DNA from: an uncultured Polaromonas sp.
Lineage (GTDB): Bacteria > Pseudomonadota > Gammaproteobacteria > Burkholderiales > Burkholderiaceae
Reading direction: 5' to 3'
DNA: 33,063 nt
Assembly (NCBI GenBank): GCA_946479075.1
Contig: CAMLDT010000011.1
Location: 1 to 33,063, forward strand
The position numbers and the translations under genes were made by a program. The notes under the pieces were generated by a model. The model was not told the origin of the DNA, did not search any database, and saw nothing but the letters and a program-made list of their open reading frames with translations. Shown here in pieces: positions 24,085 to 31,011 of the stretch (positions are counted from its first letter, which is position 1; every line of letters begins with the position of its first letter).

Positions 24085-24987
24085 ATGACCTATCCGACCA
24101 TCGAAGACGCCATTGGCAAAACACCGCTGGTGGCGCTGCAGCGAATCCAGGCTGAAAGCAACGCAAAAAACAACAATGTGGTCCTCGGCAAGCTCGAAGG
24201 CAACAACCCGGCCGGTTCGGTCAAGGACCGGCCCGCACTGTCGATGATCAAGCGCGCGGAAGAGCGCGGTGACATCAAGCCGGGCGACACACTGATCGAG
24301 GCAACCTCCGGCAACACCGGCATTGCGCTGGCCATGGCCGCGGCCATCAAGGGTTACCGCATGGTGCTGATCATGCCGGAGGACCTGTCGATTGAACGCG
24401 CGCAGACCATGAAGGCTTTTGGTGCCGAGCTGATCCTCACGCCCAAAAGCGGCGGCATCGAGCATTCGCGCGACCTGGCCGACCAGATGCAGCGGGACGG
24501 CAAGGGCCGGGTGCTGGACCAGTTTGCCAACGCCGACAATCCGCGCGTGCACTACGAAACCACCGGGCCGGAAATCTGGGCCGACACCGCCGGCAAGATC
24601 ACGCACTTCGTCAGCGCCATGGGCACCACCGGCACCATCACCGGCGTCTCGCGCTTCCTGAAAGAAAAAAATCCTGGCATCCGCGTGATTGGCGCGCAGC
24701 CGAGCGAAGGTTCGCGCATCCCCGGCATCCGCAAGTGGCCCGTGGAATACCTGCCGAAAATTTACGATCCCCGCACCGTCGATGAAACCGTGCTGGTCAG
24801 CCAGCAGGACGCCGAAGAGATGTGCCGCCGGCTGGCGCGCGAGGAAGGCATTTTTGCCGGCATCTCCGCCGCGGGCGCCTGCTGGGTCGCCCAGGAAATC
24901 GCCAAAACCGTGAAAGACGCGGTGATTGTCTTCATCGTGTGCGACCGCGGCGACCGCTACCTGTCCACCGGCGTGTTTCCGGCCTGA
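24085..24987 (+). CDS. cysM: Cysteine synthase B CysM
   Basis: A 300-residue PLP enzyme making cysteine from O-acetylserine and sulfide or thiosulfate. The Schiff-base lysine is K47 in NNPAGSVKDRPA, the substrate loop is TSGNTG (74-79), and the PLP phosphate site is GTTGTITG. The C-terminal ICDRGDRYLSTGVF-type ending (here VCDRGDRYLSTGVF) is diagnostic of CysM rather than CysK. The length is close to the E. coli enzyme. The start is the ATG giving MTYPTIEDAIGKTPLV; upstream in-frame sequence overlaps tRNA-Leu antisense and is non-coding. It is divergent from tRNA-Leu, with only 40 bp between. Confidence 0.96.
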   Translation: MTYPTIEDAIGKTPLVALQRIQAESNAKNNNVVLGKLEGNNPAGSVKDRPALSMIKRAEERGDIKPGDTLIEATSGNTGIALAMAAAIKGYRMVLIMPEDLSIERAQTMKAFGAELILTPKSGGIEHSRDLADQMQRDGKGRVLDQFANADNPRVHYETTGPEIWADTAGKITHFVSAMGTTGTITGVSRFLKEKNPGIRVIGAQPSEGSRIPGIRKWPVEYLPKIYDPRTVDETVLVSQQDAEEMCRRLAREEGIFAGISAAGACWVAQEIAKTVKDAVIVFIVCDRGDRYLSTGVFPA

Positions 24988-25004
24988 GTCCGGCATTTAT
25001 CAAC

Positions 25005-25062
25005 GAAAAGTGGCTCTGGCCCCCATCTGGTGGGCGCAAGCAGCTATCAATACAGTAGCAAA
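25005..25062 (+). repeat. Dispersed 3'-end repeat, copy 5
   Basis: It begins 18 nt after the cysM stop, reading in the cysM direction: GCCC-N9-GGGC stem, linker GCAAGCA, then GCTA-N9-TAGC. It ends 13 nt before the Nudix gene start, so it also forms that gene's leader if the two are co-transcribed. Confidence 0.85.
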
Positions 25063-25075
25063 TGGAAGCGATGCG

Positions 25076-25606
25076 ATGAGCCACGAATTCAAGTTTTGCC
25101 CCAACTGCGCGACGCCGCTCGCGACCATCACCGAAATGGAAGACGGCGGCGAAAAGGCTCGCCTGCGCTGCCCGGCCTGTGACTACACCCACTGGAACAA
25201 CCCGGTGCCGGTGCTGGCGGCCGTGATCGAATATCAAGGCAAGATCCTGCTGGCACGCAACGCGGCCTGGACCGCGAAGATGTATGCGCTGATCACCGGT
25301 TTCATGGAGGCCGGTGAAACACCCGAAGGCGGCATCACCCGCGAGATCAAGGAAGAAACCAGCCTCGACGTCACCGACCTCAAGCTGATTGGTGTCTACG
25401 ACTTCCAGCGCATGAACCAGATCATCATTGCCTACAGCGCGGTCGGCCACGGCGAGGTCAAGCTTTCACCCGAACTGGTGGACTACCGGCTCTACGCGCA
25501 TGAAGACGTCAAATGCTGGCCGGCCGGCACCGGTTACGCGATGGCCGACTTCCTGAAGTCAAAGGGATATTCACCGCAGTTTGTCGAGTGGTCCAAACGC
25601 GACTGA
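25076..25606 (+). CDS. Nudix hydrolase with N-terminal zinc ribbon
   Basis: A 176-residue protein. An N-terminal zinc ribbon (C8, C11, C32, C35 in FCPNC and RCPAC) precedes a Nudix domain. The Nudix box G75-x5-E81-x7-R89-E90-I-K-E93-E94 is complete for metal binding, with Ser in place of the late Gly (EETSL). The ribbon recalls NudC, but the NudC tail motif is absent and the protein is shorter, so NADH pyrophosphatase activity is not assured. It probably cleaves a nucleoside-diphosphate-linked compound. The ATG has GGAAG upstream. The promoter of the TPP-riboswitch operon starts directly after its stop codon. Confidence 0.88.
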   Translation: MSHEFKFCPNCATPLATITEMEDGGEKARLRCPACDYTHWNNPVPVLAAVIEYQGKILLARNAAWTAKMYALITGFMEAGETPEGGITREIKEETSLDVTDLKLIGVYDFQRMNQIIIAYSAVGHGEVKLSPELVDYRLYAHEDVKCWPAGTGYAMADFLKSKGYSPQFVEWSKRD

Positions 25607-25614
25607 CGCTGCGC

Positions 25615-25645
25615 TTGAGCTGCGGTTTTTGCATTCCGCTAGAAT
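25615..25645 (+). promoter_or_regulatory. Probable promoter of the TPP-riboswitch operon
   Basis: TTGAGC (25615-25620) and TAGAAT (25640-25645) with a 19-bp spacer. Transcription would begin near 25652, exactly at the 5' side of the riboswitch P1 helix. Confidence 0.45.
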
Positions 25646-25651
25646 TTGCCT

Positions 25652-25750
25652 TGCTCCGGGGTGCAGCCTTGCTGGAAACAGCAAGGGTGGCTGAGATGGT
25701 CAGAACCAAACCCGCGAACTTGAATCGGTTCATACCGACGTAAGGAGAGC
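25652..25750 (+). promoter_or_regulatory. TPP riboswitch (THI element)
   Basis: The sequence follows the thi-box consensus from end to end: CTCC (P1) then GGGGTGC (P2), a long P3 arm with hairpin CCTTGCTG-GAAA-CAGCAAGG, then GGCTGAGA, ACCC closing P2, GCGAACTTGAA, TCGGTTCATACCGA (P5 region) and CGTAAGGAG, whose GGAG (25744-25747) pairs with the opening CTCC (25654-25657). An additional small hairpin TGGT-CAGA-ACCA sits after CTGAGA, where the consensus allows an insertion. Such riboswitches bind thiamin pyrophosphate and shut off thiamin genes. It lies directly upstream of a LuxE-like gene. Confidence 0.93.
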
Positions 25751-25780
25751 TGTCAGCAACCCGGTGCGGGGCTGTCACAT

Positions 25781-25816
25781 CTTTCGGAGCACTTGTTGAA
25801 CACAGGCAACCGAAAG
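25781..25816 (+). promoter_or_regulatory. Hairpin covering the LuxE-like gene's ribosome site
   Basis: CTTTCGG (25781-25787) is complementary to CCGAAAG (25810-25816). The GAAAG in the right arm, 8 nt before the ATG, is the best ribosome-site candidate, so this hairpin could be the expression platform of the riboswitch, acting on translation. No terminator with a T-run is seen between aptamer and gene. Confidence 0.45.
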
Positions 25817-25824
25817 CGTGACGA

Positions 25825-26907
25825 ATGGCTCCTTCTGCGTTGATTGCTGATTTGCTGGCCTTCCTGGCCGCTGACAACCCGTCCGACGAAGCGTTTGACC
25901 AGCAGGCGCTGGCGCTGTTTGCGCACCAGTTCCAGAACAATCTTCCGTTCCAGCGCTTTTGCCAGCAACGTGGCAAAACATTGCGCACCGTCAAAAGCTG
26001 GCGCGACATTCCCGCCGTGCCGATCAGCGCGTTCAAGGCCCTGACCCTGAGTTGCATTGCTGCCGATCAGGCCGAGCGCACCTTCATGACCAGCGGCACC
26101 ACGCAGGCCGAAATCAAGGGCAAACACCATCACCCGACGCTGGCGGTGTATGACGCCTCCATGATTGGCAACTTTGGCAAGCGCTTCATGCAGGGCAGCG
26201 ATCAAAAAATCCGCATGGGTATTCTTTTCCCCGATGAAACCCTGCTGCCGAACTCCTCGCTGGCGCATTACCTGGCACTTGCCGTGCGCGAGTTCGGCGC
26301 TGAGGGCAGTCACTACCTGCTCACACAGCAGGGCCTGGACACGGCGCGTGTGATCACCGAGCTGGAGCGCGCCGAGCAGACTGGCGAGCCCTATGCACTG
26401 CTGGGCGCGAGCTACAGCTTTGTGCATTTGCTTGACGAATTAAAGCGTCTGGGCAAAACCTTCACGCTGCCGCGCGGCAGCCGCGTGCTGGACACCGGCG
26501 GCTTCAAGGGCCAGTCGCGCGAGTTGTCGATGTCGGATTTTTATGCGCAGCTCTCGGCCACGCTGGGTATCGGCACAAGCGACTGCATCAACATGTACGG
26601 CATGACCGAACTCAGCACGCAGTTCTACGACGACGGCAATGCCAGCCTGCCGTCGGTCAAGTCCGGCCCGCACTGGATTCGGACCCGTGTGGTCGAACCG
26701 CTGACTGGCGAAGAGTTGCCGCGCGGTCAGCAAGGCATCCTTGCGCACTGCGACCTCGCCAACTTCAACTCGGTCACCACCATCCTCACCGAAGACGTCG
26801 GTGTGGCGGTGGACGGCGGCTTTTTGCTGCTGGGCCGCGCCCAGGGCAGTGCGGCCAAGGGCTGCTCACTGGCGGTCGAAGAATTTTTGCAGGCGGCCGC
26901 AGCATGA
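25825..26907 (+). CDS. LuxE-like acyl-protein synthetase
   Basis: A 360-residue adenylate-forming enzyme of the LuxE family. LuxE activates a carboxylic acid with ATP and holds it as a thioester on its own cysteine before passing it to LuxC. The nucleotide motif is FMTSGTTQAEIKGK (TSGTT at 89-93), the second adenylation motif is INMYGMTELSTQFYD, and the C-terminal KGC (C347, 13 residues from the end) matches the position of the acyl-accepting cysteine of LuxE. Activity is therefore expected to be intact. It is the first gene behind a TPP riboswitch and overlaps the LuxC-like gene (ATGA). A long-chain fatty acid is not required by anything visible; a thiamin-related acid is my preferred substrate by context. 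Confidence 0.88.
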   Translation: MAPSALIADLLAFLAADNPSDEAFDQQALALFAHQFQNNLPFQRFCQQRGKTLRTVKSWRDIPAVPISAFKALTLSCIAADQAERTFMTSGTTQAEIKGKHHHPTLAVYDASMIGNFGKRFMQGSDQKIRMGILFPDETLLPNSSLAHYLALAVREFGAEGSHYLLTQQGLDTARVITELERAEQTGEPYALLGASYSFVHLLDELKRLGKTFTLPRGSRVLDTGGFKGQSRELSMSDFYAQLSATLGIGTSDCINMYGMTELSTQFYDDGNASLPSVKSGPHWIRTRVVEPLTGEELPRGQQGILAHCDLANFNSVTTILTEDVGVAVDGGFLLLGRAQGSAAKGCSLAVEEFLQAAAA

Positions 26908-28358
26908 CGCTGCTGCGTGAAACCGCGGGCTATCTGCCGGGCTTGCGCGCCGACGAGCTGGCGTGGCAGACCTTGACGTTTGAGGGCAAGGCCGGCAGCG
27001 TCGAGGTGGCTGTGCCGGTGCTGACCGAAGCACAAATCCTTGCCCTCACGCAGCGCGTGCGCAGTGGCAGCCGCAGCTATTTGAAATCCCTCACTGTGGC
27101 GCAAATCGTGGACACCATCGATGCCGCCATCCACCGCCTGCTGGACCCACAGGACCCGTGGCGGCGCAAGGCCGACTGCGTGTTGCCGCGGGTGACGGGT
27201 TACGACGCGGAGATGGTGCGCCTGGGCCTGACCGGCTACCTCAAGACCTTTCGCAAGCCGCAGCTGCAGCGCTTCCTCGCTGAAGATTTTGGCAACCCGC
27301 AAGGGCTGGATGACTTTGTGCCGCGCGCCAAAGGCGGTTTCTCCAAAGCCTTTGGCCCCGATGTGGCGGTGCATGTCTGGGCCGGCAATGTGCCTGGCCT
27401 GTGCCTGTGGAGTCTGATCTCCGGCCTGCTGGTCAAGTCGGGCACCGTCGGCAAGGTCGCGAGCGCCGAGCCGTTGCTGGCGGGCTGGTTTGCGCAACTG
27501 CTGGTCGAGATCGATCCCAAGCTCGCCGACTGCCTGGCGGTGGTCTGGTGGAAGGGCGGGGACGCAGCGCAGGAGAAAACCTTCTTTGCTCAGGCCGATT
27601 TGGTGCTGGCCTACGGCGGCAACGCCGCGCTGGCCGACGTGCGGCGCCAGGTGCCGGTGACCACGCGCTTTCTTCCCTTCGGCCACAAGCTCAGTTTCGG
27701 CCTGGTGGCGGCGTCGGCACTCGACGCGCGCAAGGCGCCGCGTGCGGCGCAGCAGGCCGCCTATGACGTGGTGCGTTACGACCAGCAGGGCTGTTATTCG
27801 CCGCATGTGTTTTATGTGGCGCGTGGCGGAAAAATCAGCCCCGACGAATTTTCGCGCTACGTCGCGCATGAACTGTCGGCACTCGAAAAGAAGTACCCGC
27901 GGCGCACGCTGAGCCTGGGCGAGGCGACCGATCTGGCGGCATGGCGCGGTGCCGAAGAAATCGCCAGCCTGTCGCCGGGCGGCCCTCAGGTGGCGGGAGA
28001 GGGCGACTGGACCGTGATTTACAACGACAGCCTGCAAGCCCTGTCGCCCGGTGCGCTGAACCGGACGGTGCGTGTGGTGGCGGTTGATCAACTTGCCGAC
28101 GTGATGCCCTTGCTGGCACCGCACCGCGCGTTTTTGCAGACGGTCGGTGTGGCCGCTGCGCCGCGCGAGCTGTTTGAACTGGCAGAGCAACTTGGCCGCG
28201 CCGGTGTCACACGCATCTGTGCGCTGGGCCAGATGACGTCGCCCGAAGCGGGCTGGCACCATGACGGGCGCTTCAGCCTGCTCGACATGGTGAGCATGGT
28301 GGACATTGAGGGCTCGGCCGAAGCTGCGGCCGAATCCCTGGCGCCGTATGTTGACTGA
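26904..28358 (+). CDS. LuxC-like acyl (CoA/enzyme) reductase
   Basis: A 484-residue NAD(P)H-dependent reductase of the LuxC family in the aldehyde dehydrogenase superfamily. It has VHVWAGNVPGLCLWSLISGL (cofactor-binding region), KSGTVGKVASAEPLLAGWFA, LVLAYGGNAAL, and the catalytic cysteine C297 in RYDQQGCYSPHVFYV, equivalent to Cys286 of Vibrio LuxC. It would take the activated acyl group from the LuxE-like partner and release the aldehyde. The start overlaps the luxE-like stop by 4 bp, and its end overlaps the ABC ATPase gene by 11 bp, so the genes are one translational unit. No luxA, luxB or luxD is present, so bioluminescence is not the purpose. Confidence 0.9.
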   Translation: MTLLRETAGYLPGLRADELAWQTLTFEGKAGSVEVAVPVLTEAQILALTQRVRSGSRSYLKSLTVAQIVDTIDAAIHRLLDPQDPWRRKADCVLPRVTGYDAEMVRLGLTGYLKTFRKPQLQRFLAEDFGNPQGLDDFVPRAKGGFSKAFGPDVAVHVWAGNVPGLCLWSLISGLLVKSGTVGKVASAEPLLAGWFAQLLVEIDPKLADCLAVVWWKGGDAAQEKTFFAQADLVLAYGGNAALADVRRQVPVTTRFLPFGHKLSFGLVAASALDARKAPRAAQQAAYDVVRYDQQGCYSPHVFYVARGGKISPDEFSRYVAHELSALEKKYPRRTLSLGEATDLAAWRGAEEIASLSPGGPQVAGEGDWTVIYNDSLQALSPGALNRTVRVVAVDQLADVMPLLAPHRAFLQTVGVAAAPRELFELAEQLGRAGVTRICALGQMTSPEAGWHHDGRFSLLDMVSMVDIEGSAEAAAESLAPYVD

Positions 28359-29112
28359 TCCACAGGCTTTTCTCGACATGCGCGGGGTCAGTTACAGCTT
28401 CCCGGCCTATCCGCGCGTGGTCAACCAGGTGGACTGGCAAATCGCGCGCGGCGAGGTGCACAGCCTGGTCGGCCGCAGCGGTTGCGGCAAGACCACCCTG
28501 CTCAAACTCGCGGCCGGCCTGCTGCTGCCCGACGCCGGCACGGTGAGCGTCGATGGCCAGGCCCTGCGCAAGCCGGGCAGCCAGCTCGGTTTTGTGTTCC
28601 AGTCGCCGACCCTGCTCGAATGGAAAACCGTGCGCGACAACGTGCTTTTGCCGGTCAGCCTGCAGCGCGCCCCGTTGCCGGCCGATCACGCGCGTGCGGA
28701 GGAACTGCTGGCGTTGATGGGGCTGGCTGGTCTGGGCCGGCGCTTTCCCACCGAGCTGTCGGGTGGCCAGCAGAGCCGGGTCGCGATTGCGCGCGCGCTG
28801 CTGCTGGCGCCGTCGCTGTTGCTGCTTGACGAACCGTTTGCGGCCCTGGACGCGATCACGCGCGAGGAACTGCAGGACGACTTCCTGCGCATCTGCCGGC
28901 TGGCGCAGACCACGGTGTTTTTTGTGACCCACGACATCAGCGAAGCGGTCTATCTGGCTGATCGCGTGGCCGTGATGGCCGACGGAAAAATCACCGACGA
29001 CCTGGCAGTGGACCTGCCCTGGCCGCGCCAGCGCGAGTTGCGTTACGGCGCAGCTTTTAACGCGCTGTGCGCCCGGGTGCGCCATGCCATGGACGGGGTG
29101 CTTACATGCTGA
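28348..29112 (+). CDS. ABC importer ATP-binding protein (thiamin-precursor or NMT1-type system)
   Basis: A 254-residue ABC ATPase of the nitrate/sulfonate/thiamin-precursor (SsuB/TauB/ThiZ) type. Walker A is GRSGCGKTT (42-50), the Q-loop is GFVFQSPTLLEW, the signature is LSGGQQ (137-142), Walker B is LLLLDEP (157-163), and the H-loop is FFVTHDISEA. The start is ATG at 28348, inside the end of the LuxC-like gene; an in-frame ATG 42 nt upstream would extend the overlap without family support. With the adjoining permease and binding protein it forms a complete importer, and its position in the riboswitch operon suggests a thiamin-related substrate. Confidence 0.93.
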   Translation: MLTDPQAFLDMRGVSYSFPAYPRVVNQVDWQIARGEVHSLVGRSGCGKTTLLKLAAGLLLPDAGTVSVDGQALRKPGSQLGFVFQSPTLLEWKTVRDNVLLPVSLQRAPLPADHARAEELLALMGLAGLGRRFPTELSGGQQSRVAIARALLLAPSLLLLDEPFAALDAITREELQDDFLRICRLAQTTVFFVTHDISEAVYLADRVAVMADGKITDDLAVDLPWPRQRELRYGAAFNALCARVRHAMDGVLTC

Positions 29113-29870
29113 GCCGTCTCGCCAGCCTGGTGCTGTTCGCCGTCATCGTGGGGGGGTGGGAACTGCTGGCACGTGGCGACCGGCTTTCGGCGCTGGTGCT
29201 GCCGGCGCCTTCGGTGATCTGGGATGCGCTGTGGAACGGCCTGCGCAGCGGCTACTTCTGGCCGCACCTGGTCCACACCGGCACCGAACTGCTGCTGGGG
29301 CTGGCGCTCGGCTGCGCCGCTGGCTTGCTCGGTGGCATTGTGCTGGGCGAGTCGGCATTTTTGCGCCGCCTGCTGTTTCCCTATGTGCTGGTCAGCCAAG
29401 TCGTGCCCAAGCTTGCGCTGGCGCCGCTGTTCATCGTCTGGTTCGGTTTCGGCATGACCTCGACCGTGGTCATCACCGCGCTGATCTGCTTTTTCCCGCT
29501 GATGGAAAACACGCTGACCGGCCTTCAGCAGGTCGAGCCGCGAAAGCTGGAGCTGTTCCGCATGCTGGGTGCGACACGGCTGCAGACCCTGCTGCGCCTG
29601 AAGATTCCCTCGGGCCTGCCGGTCATCATGGCCGGCTTCCGTGTGGCTGTGGTGCTGGCGCTGGTGGGCGCGGTGGTCGGCGAATTTATCGGCGGCAGCA
29701 AGGGCCTGGGCGCGTTGATCATCGCCTCGCAGGGAATGATGGACACGCCGCTGATGTTTGCCGTGCTGATTTTGATTACCGTGCTGGGCCTGGTGATCTA
29801 CCAACTCGCTGTTGGCCTGGAGCGCCTGCTGCTCTGGCCGCATTTGAAAAAAGAAAACTCAAAGGACTGA
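29106..29870 (+). CDS. ABC importer permease
   Basis: A 254-residue inner-membrane permease (BPD_transp_1 family) with about six helices starting at MLSRLASLVLFAVIVGGWEL. The ATPase-docking EAA loop is FRMLGATRLQTLLRLKIPSG, followed by LPVIMAGFRVAVVLALVGAV. It resembles SsuC/TauC/ThiX-type permeases. The start overlaps the ATPase gene by 7 bp, and the stop lies 1 nt before the binding-protein gene. It probably functions as a homodimer because only one permease gene is present. Confidence 0.93.
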   Translation: MLSRLASLVLFAVIVGGWELLARGDRLSALVLPAPSVIWDALWNGLRSGYFWPHLVHTGTELLLGLALGCAAGLLGGIVLGESAFLRRLLFPYVLVSQVVPKLALAPLFIVWFGFGMTSTVVITALICFFPLMENTLTGLQQVEPRKLELFRMLGATRLQTLLRLKIPSGLPVIMAGFRVAVVLALVGAVVGEFIGGSKGLGALIIASQGMMDTPLMFAVLILITVLGLVIYQLAVGLERLLLWPHLKKENSKD

Positions 29871-29871
29871 T

Positions 29872-30855
29872 ATGGACCACTTCACTTCTCTTCTTCGTAC
29901 CCTTGCCGCGACCCTGCTGCTGGCCTGCGGCGTGGCCCATGCTGCCGACAAGGTGGTGGTGGCCGGATGGAGCCAGCCGATCACCGAGATCACCAACCTG
30001 CTGGTCGAGGAAGACAAGGGCTTCTTCAAGGCCAAGGGCATTGACCTCGGCTATGTGCCCGGCGCCGGCGGCGGCGACGCGATCCGCAACATGCTGACCG
30101 GCCAGGCCACGGTGGCCTTCACCGATCCGGGCTCCTTTTTCGCCGCGCTCGACAAGGGCGAGAAGCTGCGCGCGATTTACGACATCTATCCGCAGAACGT
30201 CTTCAACGTGGTCGCGCTCAAGTCCAGCGGCATCACCAAACCGTCGGACCTCAAGGGCAAGAAGATCGGCGTTTACAGCCTGTCCAGCGGCACCCGGCAA
30301 AACCTGCTGGTGCTGCTGCAGCAGGCGGGCCTCTCCGAAGCCGACGTCACCATCGTGGTCACCGGCCTGCTGAACTTCGCACCGCTGATGCAGGGCCAGG
30401 TCGATGCGACCGCCGCCACCGATACCGGCCTGCTGGTCGGCCGCACCCGTGGACTCAATGACGTCAATGTCATGGCGGTGCGTGAGCACCTGAACATCTC
30501 CAGCGACCTGTTTGTGGTGACTGAAGAAGTCTGGCAGACCAAGAAGGACGTGCTCAAACGTTTCCTCGCCGGCTACCGCGACAGCATGGCCTGGATGATT
30601 GCGAACCCCGACGAGGCCGCCGCGCTGGCCGTCAAACGCGCCATTGACGGCAAGAACCCGGCGGTGAACCGCGAGATCATCAAGCTGCGCAATGCCGCGA
30701 GCGTTTCGCCCGTGACCCAGGCGCGCGGCCTGGGCGCGCTCGACATGGCGATGTTCCAGAAGGCCGCCGACAGCTACAAAAAGCTCGGCATCATCCAGCG
30801 CGAGATCAAGGCTTCGGACGTGGTCATGCAGGACCTGCTGCCGGCGAAACAATAG
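29872..30855 (+). CDS. NMT1/THI5-like periplasmic substrate-binding protein
   Basis: A 327-residue binding protein of the NMT1/THI5-like group, which includes pyrimidine-precursor binders (ThiY) and sulfonate or nitrate binders. The signal peptide is about residues 1-24 (TLLLACGVAHA, then ADKVVVAGW); the LLAC is a poor lipobox, so a soluble protein is likelier than a lipoprotein. The mature part shows the family pattern: EDKGFFKAKGIDLGYVPGAG, GQATVAFTDPGSF, then KPSDLKGKKIGV and LLQQAGLSEADV. The substrate cannot be read from sequence, but the TPP riboswitch upstream favours a thiamin fragment or analogue. Confidence 0.88.
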   Translation: MDHFTSLLRTLAATLLLACGVAHAADKVVVAGWSQPITEITNLLVEEDKGFFKAKGIDLGYVPGAGGGDAIRNMLTGQATVAFTDPGSFFAALDKGEKLRAIYDIYPQNVFNVVALKSSGITKPSDLKGKKIGVYSLSSGTRQNLLVLLQQAGLSEADVTIVVTGLLNFAPLMQGQVDATAATDTGLLVGRTRGLNDVNVMAVREHLNISSDLFVVTEEVWQTKKDVLKRFLAGYRDSMAWMIANPDEAAALAVKRAIDGKNPAVNREIIKLRNAASVSPVTQARGLGALDMAMFQKAADSYKKLGIIQREIKASDVVMQDLLPAKQ

Positions 30856-30892
30856 GGCCGGGACTTCTATGGATCACGAGGCTCAACTTGCA

Positions 30893-30968
30893 CCCGTTCG
30901 CCCTGAGCTTGTTGAAGGGCTTCGACCCTTCGGCGAGCTCAGGACAGGCCAGGCTCAGCCCGAACGGC
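30893..30968. repeat. Nested inverted repeat inside the operon
   Basis: Outer arms CCGTTCGCCCTGAGC and GCTCAGCCCGAACGG pair in 13 of 15 positions. Inside are GAGCT...AGCTC and GAAGGG-CTTCGA-CCCTTC. The right arm matches a single copy at 18605-18622. It is a member of the very common CTGAGC-TTGTCGAAG repeat type and occupies the gap between the binding-protein and SDR genes. Confidence 0.75.
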
Positions 30969-31011
30969 GGAGTGCCATCAACTGTGAAAGCATCGACGAG
31001 GACAAGCTGCC

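Noticed and set aside
25652..25750. Cobalamin or FMN riboswitch as an alternative identity for the leader
   Set aside because: The CTGAGA, ACCC, GAACTTGA and CGTAAGGAG blocks in order are specific to the TPP aptamer, and no B12-box or FMN consensus is present.
25825..28358. Bioluminescence (lux) operon
   Set aside because: No luciferase (luxA, luxB) or luxD gene, and the genes are controlled by a TPP riboswitch and linked to an importer.
26727..28379. A 550-codon open frame opposite the LuxC-like gene
   Set aside because: Antisense shadow with no motif; the plus-strand gene has family-specific active-site sequence.
29872..29950. Lipoprotein signal on the binding protein (LLAC)
   Set aside because: The residue at -2 is Leu, which is poor for a lipobox, while AHA-AD downstream is a good signal peptidase I site.
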